Below are positions 51,300-61,011 of a stretch of DNA of 64,000 nt, in pieces. A model generated the notes under the pieces. The model was not told where the DNA came from. It did not search any database and saw only the letters and a list, made by a program, of their open reading frames with translations. The translations under genes and the position numbers were made by a program. How positions within the stretch are numbered: position 1 is the stretch's first letter; each line of letters begins with the position of its first letter. This DNA is from Paenibacillus farraposensis (GTDB taxonomy: Bacteria; Bacillota; Bacilli; Paenibacillales; Paenibacillaceae), in the NCBI RefSeq assembly GCF_020736845.1, contig NZ_JAFFQR010000064.1, forward strand, positions 379,696 through 443,695, in the 5' to 3' direction.

Positions 51300-54041
51300 C
51301 TATTTTGCATCTGTTTGTCCATGTTTGTGCTTATACCGCACACTCAATTTGCCCTGCTGCGCATGAAATTGGATCTCTCCCATCGTATCAGTACGATAGA
51401 TGTCTGAGCCCGCTGCCGCTAAACGTTCCAATACCGCTTTATTCGGGTGTCCATAGGTATTGCCTGCACCAACCGAAATGACGGATACCTGCGGCCGCCA
51501 GTAGGATAACCACTCCTCAGAAGTAGAATACTTGCTGCCGTGATGTGCTATTTTCATGACGTCTACAGCTTGTGCTACAGTCCCCACTCCCTCCTGGTCC
51601 TTCATTCGGGATGAAGAATGGGTTAATTCAGATAGCAGCAACGCTTCTGCGGCATCATCCATATCCCCTGTGAACAAGAAAGAGACTCCCTCCATTTCTA
51701 AGATCATGACAATGGAATGCTGATTCTGTTCCTTCATAACAGGCAACTGCCCAGATACATTCTCCTGTAACGGAAAGGGATAGAGAAAGCGGATTTGCGT
51801 ATCCTGATCCGGCTTCCAGCTCATTCCATAGTATGCACCGTACAGCTTGATCTGCTTGTTTAAAGCCGTACTCAGCAGTTTGCGAAATGGTGCTTTGTCT
51901 GTTACGGTACCGTTAAAAAACAAGGTTGTTACAGGAATCTGGTCAAGCACAGCTTGTAGTCCTCCGGCATGATCATGATCTCCATGCGTTAAAATAATGG
52001 CATCCAGCCGATGCACACCGCGTTGCTTCAGCAGGGGTACAATCGTATCCGCGCCTACCTCGTAGGGGTCCTTACGCTTACGCCAGGCATTTTTCCCTGT
52101 CGCAAAATCCATTGTTCCTCCCCCATCCACCAAAATGTGTTTGCCGCCCGGCGTTGTAATTAGAATGCTGTCGCCTTGGCCTACATCCAGGTATTGAACT
52201 GTACCCGCATTTTCTTCAGCCGGAGCCTGATACCCTGTGCACAGTATACCCAGCCAAGCTATTCCGCTTAAAGTCAGTGCCAAATATCGGTAACGGTTCC
52301 ACTGTCGATGTGCATATTTGCCCGCTCCTTCAGGCTCATGATCTGTTTGCAGGATAGCTCCCCACTCTGCAGAAGCCGCCAAGCCCGTATGAATGGGCGA
52401 TGATATGGAGGCAGAGCTTAAAACAGCTATTTCGTCGGCTTGCCTTCGGGACGCCAGCCATGCCTTGAGCCAGTACAGCACACTGTACAAAGCTGCATAA
52501 TACGCCACGACCCACAGGATCGAGGATGACGGCCAAATACTCACATAAACATCATCTACATTCAGCCATTTTACAAGCAAAAAGCTCAGATTGTTCAATT
52601 GCTCTGCCGGCCACGCAAGGGCACGGGCCCCGTTCACCCATAGAAAGGCGAGTCCCATCGCCACCGTACCGATTGGAAGGACAATATAAGTGATCAGTGG
52701 CGCGAGCACAAAGTTAGCTATAAACGATAGCAGCGAAAATTGATTAAAGTAGAATACCGTCATTGGGAACGAAACAAGTTGTGCCGTAATCGTAATCGCA
52801 ATTTCACCGCCGATCAGGAGAGGCCATTTGGCGAAAAAGGGCTTCATGAGCGGCATGTAAACAAGCAGCCCGGCTGTCACCAAATAGGAAAGCTGAAAAC
52901 TGACGCTAAGCAGGTAATACGGATTCCATAGGAGCATCAGCAGCGCAGATATGCTCAAAATGTTAAGTCCGTCTTTAAGTACACCTCGCCTGGCTGCAAA
53001 CAAACCGATCATCGCCATGATCCCAGCTCTCACCACTGATGGAGAAGCACCTGTCAGCAGAACATAAGCCGGAATAAGTATCATCACAACTGTCAGGGAT
53101 GCCTCGCGGCTTATGCGCAGCAGCTTGAGTATATATAGCAATGTAGCTGCATATACCGCTACATGCATGCCGGATATCGCTAAAATATGCGTTAGTCCCA
53201 GCTGTGTAAATTCGTTATACGTTGCCGGGTCCAGCTCATCCGTAACCCCCAGTACCAGTCCTTTCATGTATCCGGCATGATGAAGGGATGTAAATGCCGC
53301 TTCCATTCGTTGCCCCAGCTGCTCTCTAAGCTGATCATTCCACCTGAATAAAGTGTAACGATTCCACAGGGAAGCTGGCTGCCTCTGCAGTGATGCGGCT
53401 CCATTTCCTTTAAAGAGCCAGTGAATTTCCTGGGTATGTAGATATTTACTATAATCGAAGCCGCCAAAGTTTCCCGCTTTGGCGGGAGCCTTCAAGCTGC
53501 CGCGCAGTTGAATTGCGTCTCCACGCTGCCATGCTGCCGCAATTTGCTGTTCCTGCTTGGCAGCCAGCTTGATGTGAACGATAACCTGTTCAGAAAAAGA
53601 TGCCTGTTTCTTGCTCTCTTCTGAATTACCACCCGTCTGATTGAGCGCGGTGATTCGCATCTCAAATTGCGCTCGATAACCATCTACCTGCACTTGGGAA
53701 GCAATAAATCCTATTGCTTGCACAGGCATGTCTTCCACCGCAGCAGCAGGCACATGAAGAGCATCGGGAATACCGCTCACATTATGCAGATCATGCCAAG
53801 CCCAATGAAACCCGCCACCGCTCAAAGCAAGCCAGAGCCATACCATATGTCGAAAGGGAATTTTCATCCACAAGGAAATAAAAGGAAGTATCAGTGTAAC
53901 TCCCGTCCAGAGCAACAAAAGCATACGTCCGGAATAAAGACAAGCTCCTGCACTTCCTGTAATCCAGCATACGGTAAGGGTCAATATAGGTCTGGTTAGT
54001 ACAAGTTTGGTCTGAATACAATCACCTCTCGGTAGCAACAT
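51300..54041 (-). CDS. comEC: DNA internalization channel protein ComEC/Rec2
   Basis: About 913 residues. The N-terminal hydrophobic and OB-fold region (DUF4131) precedes the competence domain with many membrane segments (LGLTHILAISGMHVAVYAATL, GASPSVVRAGIMAMIGLFAARRG). The C-terminal metallo-beta-lactamase domain has ILTHGDHDHAGGLQ and MKIAHHGSKYSTS. It carries incoming single-stranded DNA across the membrane in transformation. It is longer than the B. subtilis 776-residue protein, mostly in the linker around residues 545-600. The start is unclear: ATG 54041 and TTG 54038 are poorly spaced from AAGGAG, while GAGAGGTGAT lies before an ATT at 54017. A terminator ends only about 25 bases before the ATG. 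Confidence 0.93.
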   Translation of the reverse strand: MLLPRGDCIQTKLVLTRPILTLTVCWITGSAGACLYSGRMLLLLWTGVTLILPFISLWMKIPFRHMVWLWLALSGGGFHWAWHDLHNVSGIPDALHVPAAAVEDMPVQAIGFIASQVQVDGYRAQFEMRITALNQTGGNSEESKKQASFSEQVIVHIKLAAKQEQQIAAAWQRGDAIQLRGSLKAPAKAGNFGGFDYSKYLHTQEIHWLFKGNGAASLQRQPASLWNRYTLFRWNDQLREQLGQRMEAAFTSLHHAGYMKGLVLGVTDELDPATYNEFTQLGLTHILAISGMHVAVYAATLLYILKLLRISREASLTVVMILIPAYVLLTGASPSVVRAGIMAMIGLFAARRGVLKDGLNILSISALLMLLWNPYYLLSVSFQLSYLVTAGLLVYMPLMKPFFAKWPLLIGGEIAITITAQLVSFPMTVFYFNQFSLLSFIANFVLAPLITYIVLPIGTVAMGLAFLWVNGARALAWPAEQLNNLSFLLVKWLNVDDVYVSIWPSSSILWVVAYYAALYSVLYWLKAWLASRRQADEIAVLSSASISSPIHTGLAASAEWGAILQTDHEPEGAGKYAHRQWNRYRYLALTLSGIAWLGILCTGYQAPAEENAGTVQYLDVGQGDSILITTPGGKHILVDGGGTMDFATGKNAWRKRKDPYEVGADTIVPLLKQRGVHRLDAIILTHGDHDHAGGLQAVLDQIPVTTLFFNGTVTDKAPFRKLLSTALNKQIKLYGAYYGMSWKPDQDTQIRFLYPFPLQENVSGQLPVMKEQNQHSIVMILEMEGVSFLFTGDMDDAAEALLLSELTHSSSRMKDQEGVGTVAQAVDVMKIAHHGSKYSTSEEWLSYWRPQVSVISVGAGNTYGHPNKAVLERLAAAGSDIYRTDTMGEIQFHAQQGKLSVRYKHKHGQTDAK

Positions 54042-54065
54042 ACTCCTTGCTGTCAATCTGCGAAT

Positions 54066-54107
54066 AAAAAAGAACCCCTGACAACATAGCAGTCGTCAGA
54101 GGTTCTT
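54066..54107 (-). terminator. Terminator between comEB and comEC
   Basis: A 13-bp stem (AAGAACCTCTGAC with GTCAGGGGTTCTT, one G-U pair, arms 54095-54107 and 54070-54082) is followed by TTTTTT. It lies 14 bases after the comEB stop and directly in front of comEC, with no room for a separate comEC promoter after it unless the promoter overlaps the hairpin. Confidence 0.92.
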
Positions 54108-54120
54108 CCTCATGTACTCT

Positions 54121-54639
54121 TTAATTTTTAACATCCATTAATGTTTCCTTAGGTGGATGATAGGTCTCCAGCATGCGGAAGGCAATGCCTTTCTCCTCTA
54201 ACATGGCCCGAACCTTGTCGGCATCTTTAGGATAAGGCCGATGGTATACAATCTCCACAATACCGCTGTTTGCCAGCATATTGGCACACGTCCAGCACGG
54301 CTGGTCAGTAACATATACGGAAGAGCCTTCGCGATCAATCCGGTCAGTGAACAGCAGCAGATTCTGCTCCGCATGAATCGTACGGATACAGCGCTGCTTT
54401 TTAACCATCTCCTCACGGCCATCACGATCAACAACCTCATACTCCTCCGAGATCATACAGCCTGCCTCAGAGCAATCAGGCACCCCGGAAGGGGCACCGT
54501 TATAGGCGGTCCCCAAAAGCTTTTTACCTTGCACAAGTACGGCTCCGACATGACGCCGCGAGCAGCGCGAACGGGTGGATACCATATAAGCGATATCCAT
54601 AAAATAAGTGTCCCAGTCCTTGCGTACATCTGCACTCAT
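54121..54639 (-). CDS. comEB: Deoxycytidylate (dCMP) deaminase ComEB
   Basis: With ATG 54637-54639 after ACGGGAGAGA the product has 172 residues. The zinc and catalytic motifs are TIHAEQNLLLF (HAE) and PCWTCANML (PCxxC). CSRRHVGAVLVQGKKLLGTAYNGAPSG is the typical N-terminal signature. It deaminates dCMP to dUMP. In B. subtilis comEB lies in the competence operon but is not needed for transformation. It follows comEA with about 90 bases between them and is closed by a strong terminator. Confidence 0.96.
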   Translation of the reverse strand: MSADVRKDWDTYFMDIAYMVSTRSRCSRRHVGAVLVQGKKLLGTAYNGAPSGVPDCSEAGCMISEEYEVVDRDGREEMVKKQRCIRTIHAEQNLLLFTDRIDREGSSVYVTDQPCWTCANMLANSGIVEIVYHRPYPKDADKVRAMLEEKGIAFRMLETYHPPKETLMDVKN

Positions 54640-54729
54640 AACTATCTCTCCCGTAATAAACAAGTTAGAACGACAATCATTTCCGCTAAAGTTCATTCTC
54701 AGAGCCTGGTTACCGTAATTTAGTACAGC

Positions 54730-55350
54730 TTACAAGCTGACGTAAGGCTTCATTTTTGCCAGCATTTTAGGGCCGATGCCCTTCACACGATCCAAATCAT
54801 TCACACGTTTGAATGGCCCGTGCTGATTACGGTAGTCCAAAATCGCTTCGGCCTTTTTGGCTCCAACTCCCGGCAGCTCCATTAACTCGGCTGCAGTCGC
54901 TGTGTTGATATTCACCTTTTTTTCACCGGATCCGGATGCATTAGCTGGATTAGAACGGACATCCTCTGTGTCTGAACTTGAATTCGCCACATTGGGTTGC
55001 TTAACGGTACCTGCATTTCCGATAGCGGAGTTTTCGTTCACAGCAACCGGTTCATTGGCAGCAGTCCCCTGCATTGAATTATGCTTCACAGTGCCAGCAG
55101 CCTGGGCATCCGGGCTGCGTTCCGCTTGGTCTGAATTCGCTTTTGCAGCACGCTTTCCTGGAGCGTCATCACTGTTGCCCTGCAATTCCTTGGGCTCTGA
55201 CTCCGGCGCTAATACCTGCTCCACCTTGGGGTTAAGCAAAGTCCATTCTTCTTGCGGCTCTTCGCGCTGACCTCCGGCAAACAAAATAAGCCCACTCCCG
55301 ATTACAGCCAGTGTTATCGCTGTTCCGGTCCATACGCGTTTCATTTTCAT
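54730..55350 (-). CDS. comEA: DNA receptor protein ComEA
   Basis: With ATG 55348-55350 after AGGGGACGAG the product has 206 residues. A membrane anchor (VWTGTAITLAVIGSGLILFAGG) is followed by an Ala/Asn/Ser/Glu-rich linker of about 105 residues. The C-terminal double helix-hairpin-helix DNA-binding domain follows (KVNINTATAAELMELPGVGAKKAEAILDYRNQHGPFKRVNDLDRVKGIGPKMLAKMKPYVS). It binds incoming double-stranded DNA at the cell surface. The longer frame to 55503 includes leader sequence without a ribosome binding site. It is divergent from comER. Confidence 0.95.
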   Translation of the reverse strand: MKMKRVWTGTAITLAVIGSGLILFAGGQREEPQEEWTLLNPKVEQVLAPESEPKELQGNSDDAPGKRAAKANSDQAERSPDAQAAGTVKHNSMQGTAANEPVAVNENSAIGNAGTVKQPNVANSSSDTEDVRSNPANASGSGEKKVNINTATAAELMELPGVGAKKAEAILDYRNQHGPFKRVNDLDRVKGIGPKMLAKMKPYVSL

Positions 55351-55438
55351 CTCGTCCCCTGTTCTACATGAATTTCGGGAAATTGAGCCGCTGGTAACAA
55401 TCGTCTCAATCGAACAGAACAAGCTGTCCCTTCCCATT

Positions 55439-55471
55439 AAACCGGAGGATGTAACAACCTCCATACGGTTT
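55439..55471 (-). promoter_or_regulatory. Hairpin in the comEA upstream region
   Basis: AAACC/GGTTT and GGAGG/CCTCC arms (55439-55448 and 55458-55471, with an ATAC bulge) can fold on either strand about 90 bases upstream of comEA. There is no T-run after it on the minus strand. It may belong to the comEA leader or to the comEA-comER control region; no known motif was recognised. Confidence 0.3.
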
Positions 55472-55622
55472 TGCTGTGAGCCATTTTTCCTTAAGAGTGG
55501 CACACCCCGGAAACATCTAGCCTACTCAGACAAAAATTCGTCATGTCGATCAAGACCGGATGCATACACTAAGAAGAATGACAGCGTCTATACCCCAAAG
55601 TATGAAAGGAGGACGTTGAACA

Positions 55623-56453
55623 ATGAAAGTTGGATTTATCGGGACTGGCAGCATGGGAAGTCTGCTAATTGAAGCTTTTATTCATTCAGGCGCCCTGAGG
55701 CCGCAGCAAATATCAGCAAGCAATCGAACGCACTCCAAGGTAGCCGAGCTGGCCCGTCGTTATCCAGGTTTGCATGCAGCCCAAAGCAACCGTGAAACGG
55801 CAGCGGAAAGCGATATCCTGTTTATCTGCGTGAAACCGCTGGAATCCAAGACCGTAACGGATGAAATACGCAACGTCATTTCAGAAGAGCAGATTGTCGT
55901 ATCGATCACAAGCCCGGTGCAGCTACGTATTTTGGAGCATGTGCTGAAAGCCAAAGTGTCCAAAATTATTCCGAGCATCACTCACCAGGTCGGTAGCGGA
56001 GCCTCGCTCTGCATCTATGGCAGTCGGATTACAGAGGAGGACCGCTCCCTACTGGAAGAGCTTATGTCCCACATCAGCAGGCCAATTCGGGTTCAAGAGC
56101 CTTATACGCGAATCACATCAGATTTCTCCAGCTGCGGACCTGCTTTCCTGGCCTTTTTTATGGACCAGTGGATTGAAGCCGCAGTTCAAGCCACAGGTAT
56201 AGACCGTACGGAGCTATGCGCCCTGGTCGGTGAAATGATCATCGGTACAGGAAAGCTGCTTACAGAAGGCGGGATGACACCAGCCGAATTACAGGCCAGG
56301 GTAGCGGTTCCTGGAGGCATCACTGCCGAAGCCCTTGCACTGCTAGACACCAGCCTGCATGGTGTCTTCCCCGAGCTGATACGGGCCACGCACAACAAGT
56401 ATGAGGAGGACATGCAAAAGGTGTATGTCTCCTTCAAGCTTAAAGCCGATTAA
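55623..56453 (+). CDS. comER: Late competence protein ComER (pyrroline-5-carboxylate reductase-like)
   Basis: A 276-residue protein, ATG 55623 after AAAGGAGGACG. The Rossmann start [19 protein letters not shown] and [16 protein letters not shown] with SITSPV match ProC-type reductases. [16 protein letters not shown] and [12 protein letters not shown] mark the C-terminal dimerisation domain. In B. subtilis comER is also divergent from comEABC and dispensable for transformation. Its stop codon shares bases with the leuS stop on the opposite strand (4-base overlap). Confidence 0.94.
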   Translation: MKVGFIGTGSMGSLLIEAFIHSGALRPQQISASNRTHSKVAELARRYPGLHAAQSNRETAAESDILFICVKPLESKTVTDEIRNVISEEQIVVSITSPVQLRILEHVLKAKVSKIIPSITHQVGSGASLCIYGSRITEEDRSLLEELMSHISRPIRVQEPYTRITSDFSSCGPAFLAFFMDQWIEAAVQATGIDRTELCALVGEMIIGTGKLLTEGGMTPAELQARVAVPGGITAEALALLDTSLHGVFPELIRATHNKYEEDMQKVYVSFKLKAD

Positions 56454-58888
56454 CCGGCAACAATATTAACCAGCTTGCCTGGAACAGCGATTACCTTACG
56501 AACCGTTTTGCCAGCCAGCGCCTGCTGAACGTTTTCCAGCGACAAAGCGAAAGCTTCCATCGCTTTGGCATCAAGATCCTTGGCAACCGTTGCACGCTGC
56601 ACAATTTTTCCATTTACCTGAATGACAATTTCCACTTCAGCCTCTATTGTCCAGGCTTCGTCATAAGCAGGCCAAGCCGCGTACGTAATGCTTTCATTGT
56701 GTCCCAGCAGCTGCCACAATTCCTCAGCCAGATGTGGCGCAAACGGCGACAGCATTTGCACAAAGTTTTCCATTGCTGCACGCGGCAGAAGGTCTGCTTT
56801 ATAAGCATCGTTGGTGAAAATCATCAGTTGGCTAATCGCTGTATTGAAGCGCAGGCCTTCCAGATCTTCAGTTACTTTTTTCAACGTTTTATGCCAGGTC
56901 CGTTTAAATTCATCACTGCCGTCATCATCTGTAATTTTGGTGTTCAGGCTGCCATCGTCGGATACAAACAGGCGCCATACACGGGACAGGAAGCGATGTG
57001 CTCCTTCAACCCCGTTCTCGCTCCATGGCTTGGTCGCTTCCAGCGGTCCCATGAACATCTCATATATACGCAGCGTATCGGCGCCAAATGTATTCACAAT
57101 ATCGTCAGGGTTAATGACATTGCCGCGTGATTTACTCATTTTTTCATTGTTATTGCCCAAAATCATGCCCTGGTTAACCAGCTTGTAGAAAGGCTCTTTT
57201 GTTTCCACTACGCCGAGATCATACAGCACCTTGTGCCAGAAACGGGCATACAGCAGGTGAAGAACCGCATGCTCCGCTCCGCCAATATAAAGATCAACAG
57301 GCAGCCATTCGCGCTGCTTCTCCTTGGAGACAAGCTCTTGATCATTTTTCGGATCAATAAAGCGCAGGTAATACCAACAGCTTCCTGCCCATTGCGGCAT
57401 CGTGTTGGTCTCGCGGCGTGCCTTCATGCCTGTCTCGGGATCAATGGTTTCTACCCATTCTGCCGCGTTGGCCAGCGGGGATTCCCCTGTGCCTGAAGGC
57501 TTGATGTTGTCCATCTCCGGCAGTGTAAGCGGCAGTTGATCCTCAGGAACGGTTTTGATCGTGCCATCTTCCAGATGGATCACCGGAATTGGCTCACCCC
57601 AATAGCGTTGTCGGCTGAACAGCCAGTCACGCAGACGGTAGGTTACTTTACCCTGTCCTTTACCCTCGGCTTCCAGCCATTCGATCATCTTCGGAATCGC
57701 TTCCTCGTTGGTAAGTCCATTCAGCGGCCCTGAATTGACGTGCGGGCCATCCTCGGTATACGCTGCTTTATCTACATCTCCACCTTGAACAACCTCGGTA
57801 ATCTTCAAGCCAAACTTTTTGGCAAATTCCCAGTCACGTGTATCATGACCCGGTACAGCCATAATTGCGCCGGTTCCATAGCCTGCCAGCACATAGTCGG
57901 CAATCCAGATCGGCAGCTTTTCCCCGTTTACCGGGTTCACCGCATATGCACCTGTGAATACGCCTGTTTTGTCCTTGGCCAGATCCGTACGCTCCAGATC
58001 ACTTTTACGAGCAGCCTGCTCACGATAATGATCCACGGCATCCTTTTGTTCAGGTGTAGTAATAAAATCCACCAATTCCTGCTCAGGAGCCAGCACACAG
58101 TAGCCTGCACCAAACAGCGTATCCGGACGGGTGGTAAAGACCGTCAGCTGCTTGTCATGTCCATCAATTGGAAAATGAACCTCTGCCCCGGTTGATTTAC
58201 CGATCCAGTTCCGCTGCATATCCTTAATGCTCTCGGACCAGTCCAGCTCCTCCAGGTCATCCAGCAAACGATCCGCATATTCGGTGATTTTCAGCATCCA
58301 TTGACGCATCGGCTTACGAATGACCGGATGGCCGCCACGCTCACTTTTACCGTCAATTACTTCCTCATTTGCCAGCACTGTCCCCAGCGCAGGACACCAG
58401 TTCACAGGCACTTCAGCTACATAAGCAAGGCCGCGTTTGTACAACTGAATAAAGATCCACTGTGTCCATTTATAGTATTCAGGATCAGTCGTGCTAATTT
58501 CACGCTCCCAATCATATGAGAAGCCGAGCGATTTGATTTGACGGCGGAAGTTATTTACGTTCTTCACCGTGATTTCACGCGGGTGCTCACCTGTATCCAG
58601 CGCATGCTGCTCAGCAGGCAAACCGAAGGCGTCCCATCCCATCGGATGCAGCACGTTGTAGCCGCGCATTCTTTTATAACGTGAAACAATATCTGTAGCC
58701 GTGTAACCCTCCGGATGGCCTACATGCAGGCCGGCTCCAGACGGGTACGGGAACATATCCAAAGCATAAAATTTCGGTTTGCCTGGCTCTTCTCCCGTGC
58801 GGAACGTCTTGTTCTCATCCCAATATTTCTGCCATTTGGGTTCAATACTTTGCGGTTGATAGCCGTGCTTCGGCTGTGTGTCTGTCAT
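56450..58888 (-). CDS. leuS: Leucyl-tRNA synthetase
   Basis: With ATG 58886-58888, eight bases after GGAGG, the product has 812 residues; an ATG six bases upstream is too near the ribosome binding site. Class I motifs are [18 protein letters not shown] (HIGH equivalent HVGH) and EKMSKSRGN (KMSKS). The editing domain CP1 lies between ([26 protein letters not shown]). It charges tRNA-Leu. A T-box leader with a CUC specifier and a consensus SigA promoter lie upstream, so leucine starvation should induce it. Confidence 0.98.
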   Translation of the reverse strand: MTDTQPKHGYQPQSIEPKWQKYWDENKTFRTGEEPGKPKFYALDMFPYPSGAGLHVGHPEGYTATDIVSRYKRMRGYNVLHPMGWDAFGLPAEQHALDTGEHPREITVKNVNNFRRQIKSLGFSYDWEREISTTDPEYYKWTQWIFIQLYKRGLAYVAEVPVNWCPALGTVLANEEVIDGKSERGGHPVIRKPMRQWMLKITEYADRLLDDLEELDWSESIKDMQRNWIGKSTGAEVHFPIDGHDKQLTVFTTRPDTLFGAGYCVLAPEQELVDFITTPEQKDAVDHYREQAARKSDLERTDLAKDKTGVFTGAYAVNPVNGEKLPIWIADYVLAGYGTGAIMAVPGHDTRDWEFAKKFGLKITEVVQGGDVDKAAYTEDGPHVNSGPLNGLTNEEAIPKMIEWLEAEGKGQGKVTYRLRDWLFSRQRYWGEPIPVIHLEDGTIKTVPEDQLPLTLPEMDNIKPSGTGESPLANAAEWVETIDPETGMKARRETNTMPQWAGSCWYYLRFIDPKNDQELVSKEKQREWLPVDLYIGGAEHAVLHLLYARFWHKVLYDLGVVETKEPFYKLVNQGMILGNNNEKMSKSRGNVINPDDIVNTFGADTLRIYEMFMGPLEATKPWSENGVEGAHRFLSRVWRLFVSDDGSLNTKITDDDGSDEFKRTWHKTLKKVTEDLEGLRFNTAISQLMIFTNDAYKADLLPRAAMENFVQMLSPFAPHLAEELWQLLGHNESITYAAWPAYDEAWTIEAEVEIVIQVNGKIVQRATVAKDLDAKAMEAFALSLENVQQALAGKTVRKVIAVPGKLVNIVAG

Positions 58889-58917
58889 TGTCATTTCCTC
58901 CTCAAACGGTATGCATC

Positions 58918-59219
58918 AAAAAAACCTCTACATCCCGTAGCGTGTCAGCGCTAGGGACGAGAGGTTATATTCCCGTGGTACCACCCTAGTTAGCAGAAAG
59001 CGTTCTTCGCGTTCTACTCCCTTTGCACCTGATAACGGAGGTGATCCGATGCGGGTTAATAACAGAATATAAGCACCTGTATAGGGCGTTCCTGCGTTGG
59101 GCGCATATCTCCGAGGCGAGTTCACTTTGCACTGTCAACCGGCTTGCACCACCCGCCAGCTCTCTAAATGTCCAAACAAAGCTACTATTCCTCATCGGCG
59201 ATTGTTTAACCATCAATAA
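58918..59219 (-). promoter_or_regulatory. Leucine T-box riboswitch of leuS
   Basis: The leader of about 300 bases contains GATGAGGAATAGTAGC (start of stem I) and the specifier loop GTGAACTCGCC with CUC (Leu) at 59118-59120. The T-box sequence AGGGTGGTACCACGGGA lies at 58973-58989. A terminator hairpin (AACCTCTCGTCCC... with ...GGGATGTAGAGGTT, then seven T residues, 58918-58966) is the off state. Uncharged tRNA-Leu would pair with GGUACC-flanking bases and favour the antiterminator, permitting leuS transcription. Confidence 0.96.
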
Positions 59220-59226
59220 TGGCATT

Positions 59227-59255
59227 ATTATATTGAAAACCACGAAAAAAGTCAA
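59227..59255 (-). promoter_or_regulatory. SigA promoter of leuS
   Basis: On the minus strand TTGACT (59250-59255) and exact TATAAT (59227-59232) are 17 bases apart. The start point falls at about 59219-59220, which places the T-box leader at the 5' end of the transcript. Confidence 0.93.
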
Positions 59256-59326
59256 ATAAAGACTGCACACCTTGGATCCAGTGTGGAAAAGCATCCTTAT
59301 TTTCCCCTGTTCGCCAGATCACCCTG

Positions 59327-60100
59327 CTATTTTACTGCAACATAAAATAATCTCGCCGCGTCATCTTCTGCTTCTACCCATTCAAAATCCGCATACACCT
59401 TCACATCACGGAACCCCGCTTTAGATAATTCTGCTTTCATCCAGTCCGGGTCATAGGCACGCTGAACATGAATTTCCTCAAATCGTTGGTACAAATCGAG
59501 CCCTTCATTTTCTGCTCTCGCAAAAATACTAAGATGATGCTCAATTTCAGAGCGAGGCGTGTCCAGCGCACATGTCCAGATATAGGAGATAGAGCGTTCG
59601 TCCAATACAAAGGGCTGCTCTTCATCATAACGTACAAACGTCTGTGGATGATGTACATCAAACAAAAAGGTTCCGCCAGGCTTAAGACCAGCATACGTTT
59701 TGCGAAACGTAGCCGTTATATCCTCTTCCTCCAGCAAATAGTTCAGACAATCGCAAAAAGAAATGACCGAGTCGACAGGCTCGGGTAAATTCCACTCTCG
59801 CATATCCTGCTGCAGCCAGCGGACGCTTCCTTCACGAAACAGGCGCTGTCCTTGCGGAGTCGCTTCCATTTTGCGGCGGGCTACCGCCAGCATATCAGAG
59901 GATAGGTCAATACCGGTCACCTCAAAGCCAGAGTTAACCAGTGGAATCGTAATGGCCCCCGTTCCGCAGCCCAGCTCAGCCACCGTATGGGGCATACCGT
60001 ACTGCTCCCAAGCCTGCCGTGCAAAGCTCAACCAGTCCAGGTACGGCATGTCCTGCATCAGCTCATCATACACATATGCAAACTTACGGTAAGCAGCCAT
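59327..60100 (-). CDS. yqeM: Class I SAM-dependent methyltransferase, YqeM type
   Basis: A 257-residue protein beginning MAAYRKFAYVYDELMQDMPYLDWLSFA. The SAM-binding motif is VAELGCGTGAITIPL, with VTGIDLSSDMLAVARRKM (motif II acidic end) and VDSVISFCDCLNYL, then a PGGTFLFDVHHPQ stretch. The substrate of YqeM is not established. It is the last gene of the aroE-to-yqeM operon, two bases after cvfB. A weak hairpin at about 59266-59285 may end the operon just before the leuS promoter. Confidence 0.92.
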   Translation of the reverse strand: MAAYRKFAYVYDELMQDMPYLDWLSFARQAWEQYGMPHTVAELGCGTGAITIPLVNSGFEVTGIDLSSDMLAVARRKMEATPQGQRLFREGSVRWLQQDMREWNLPEPVDSVISFCDCLNYLLEEEDITATFRKTYAGLKPGGTFLFDVHHPQTFVRYDEEQPFVLDERSISYIWTCALDTPRSEIEHHLSIFARAENEGLDLYQRFEEIHVQRAYDPDWMKAELSKAGFRDVKVYADFEWVEAEDDAARLFYVAVK

Positions 60101-60102
60101 GT

Positions 60103-61011
60103 TTATTCCTCATTCCCGTCCTTCGATTTAGGCATTTTCTCCACCAGATAGCTCCAGTTTTCTTTTTGGATAACCAGCCCTTCCTTCATCAGCTTGCCCA
60201 TCGCACGCTTAAAGGCGGATTTACTGATGCCGAACCGTTGCTTGATAATGTCGGCCGGGGTCGCATCCGAATAAGGCATACCTCCACCCGGACGCTCTTT
60301 CAGAAAAGCTATCAACCGGTCTGCATCCTCATTGCGTCCCACTTCCTTACGTGGCGACATGGCCAGATTGACCCGGCCGTCTTCACGAACCATCGCGACC
60401 CGTACCTTCACTTCTTCACCCAGACGAAGCAACCGGTTACGTTCTGAGGAATGAATCATGCCAATGGCCCCAAAACCAAGCACACCTCCGTCCACCAGGA
60501 CAAATGTGCCCATTTGGAGCGGTTTGTATACGGTAGCCTGCACCCACGTATTTAGCCATGAACCAGGGGCATGGAAGCACAGCGGAGCCAGCTCCTGCTC
60601 CCCTGCAAGCTTGGCTCGCAGTCTGCCCTGCTTGTCATGCTCCATAATTGCATACACGTGGTCGCCCACTCGAGGATGCAAATCCCGGTTCTCAGGCAGC
60701 TCACGAATGGGCAGTAACAGTTGGCGACCCAATCCCATCTCCAAGAAGCATCCCAAGCGCGGGTGCACATCAGCCACCTCAAGCTTGGCCATTTCACCCA
60801 GCGATAAGAACGGCTTTTTCATGGTTGCGGCCAAACGATCCTCGGTATCGTAAAAAATAAATACCTCCAACCGTTCACCTATCTCGATCTCGCGTGTCAG
60901 CTCCGTATAATGCAGCAGCACATCCTGCTCACCTGCGGTGAGAAAGTAGCCGAAAGGGGACACCTCACGATCCACCATAATAGTGACATAAGTACCAGCA
61001 ATCAGATTCAT
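60103..61011 (-). CDS. cvfB: S1 RNA-binding protein CvfB (YitL-like)
   Basis: A 302-residue protein. Successive S1-like OB domains are visible: an N-terminal one (VDREVSPFGYFLTA), a second (VHPRLGCFLEMGLGRQLLLPIREL) and a third (FVLVDGGVLGFGAIGMIHSSERN, VRVAMVREDGRVNLAMSP). The C-terminal winged helix follows (TPADIIKQRFGISKSAFKRAMGKLMKEGLVIQKENW). CvfB proteins bind RNA and affect virulence or other gene expression in Staphylococcus; the role here is unknown. The gene is inserted between rsfS (4-base overlap) and yqeM, which are adjacent in B. subtilis. Confidence 0.93.
   Translation of the reverse strand: MNLIAGTYVTIMVDREVSPFGYFLTAGEQDVLLHYTELTREIEIGERLEVFIFYDTEDRLAATMKKPFLSLGEMAKLEVADVHPRLGCFLEMGLGRQLLLPIRELPENRDLHPRVGDHVYAIMEHDKQGRLRAKLAGEQELAPLCFHAPGSWLNTWVQATVYKPLQMGTFVLVDGGVLGFGAIGMIHSSERNRLLRLGEEVKVRVAMVREDGRVNLAMSPRKEVGRNEDADRLIAFLKERPGGGMPYSDATPADIIKQRFGISKSAFKRAMGKLMKEGLVIQKENWSYLVEKMPKSKDGNEE

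Noticed and set aside
59264..59286. Small hairpin (CACAC/GTGTG around TGGATCCA) between yqeM and the leuS promoter
   Set aside because: The stem is only 5 bp and the T-rich sequence starts several bases later, so I do not call it a terminator with confidence.
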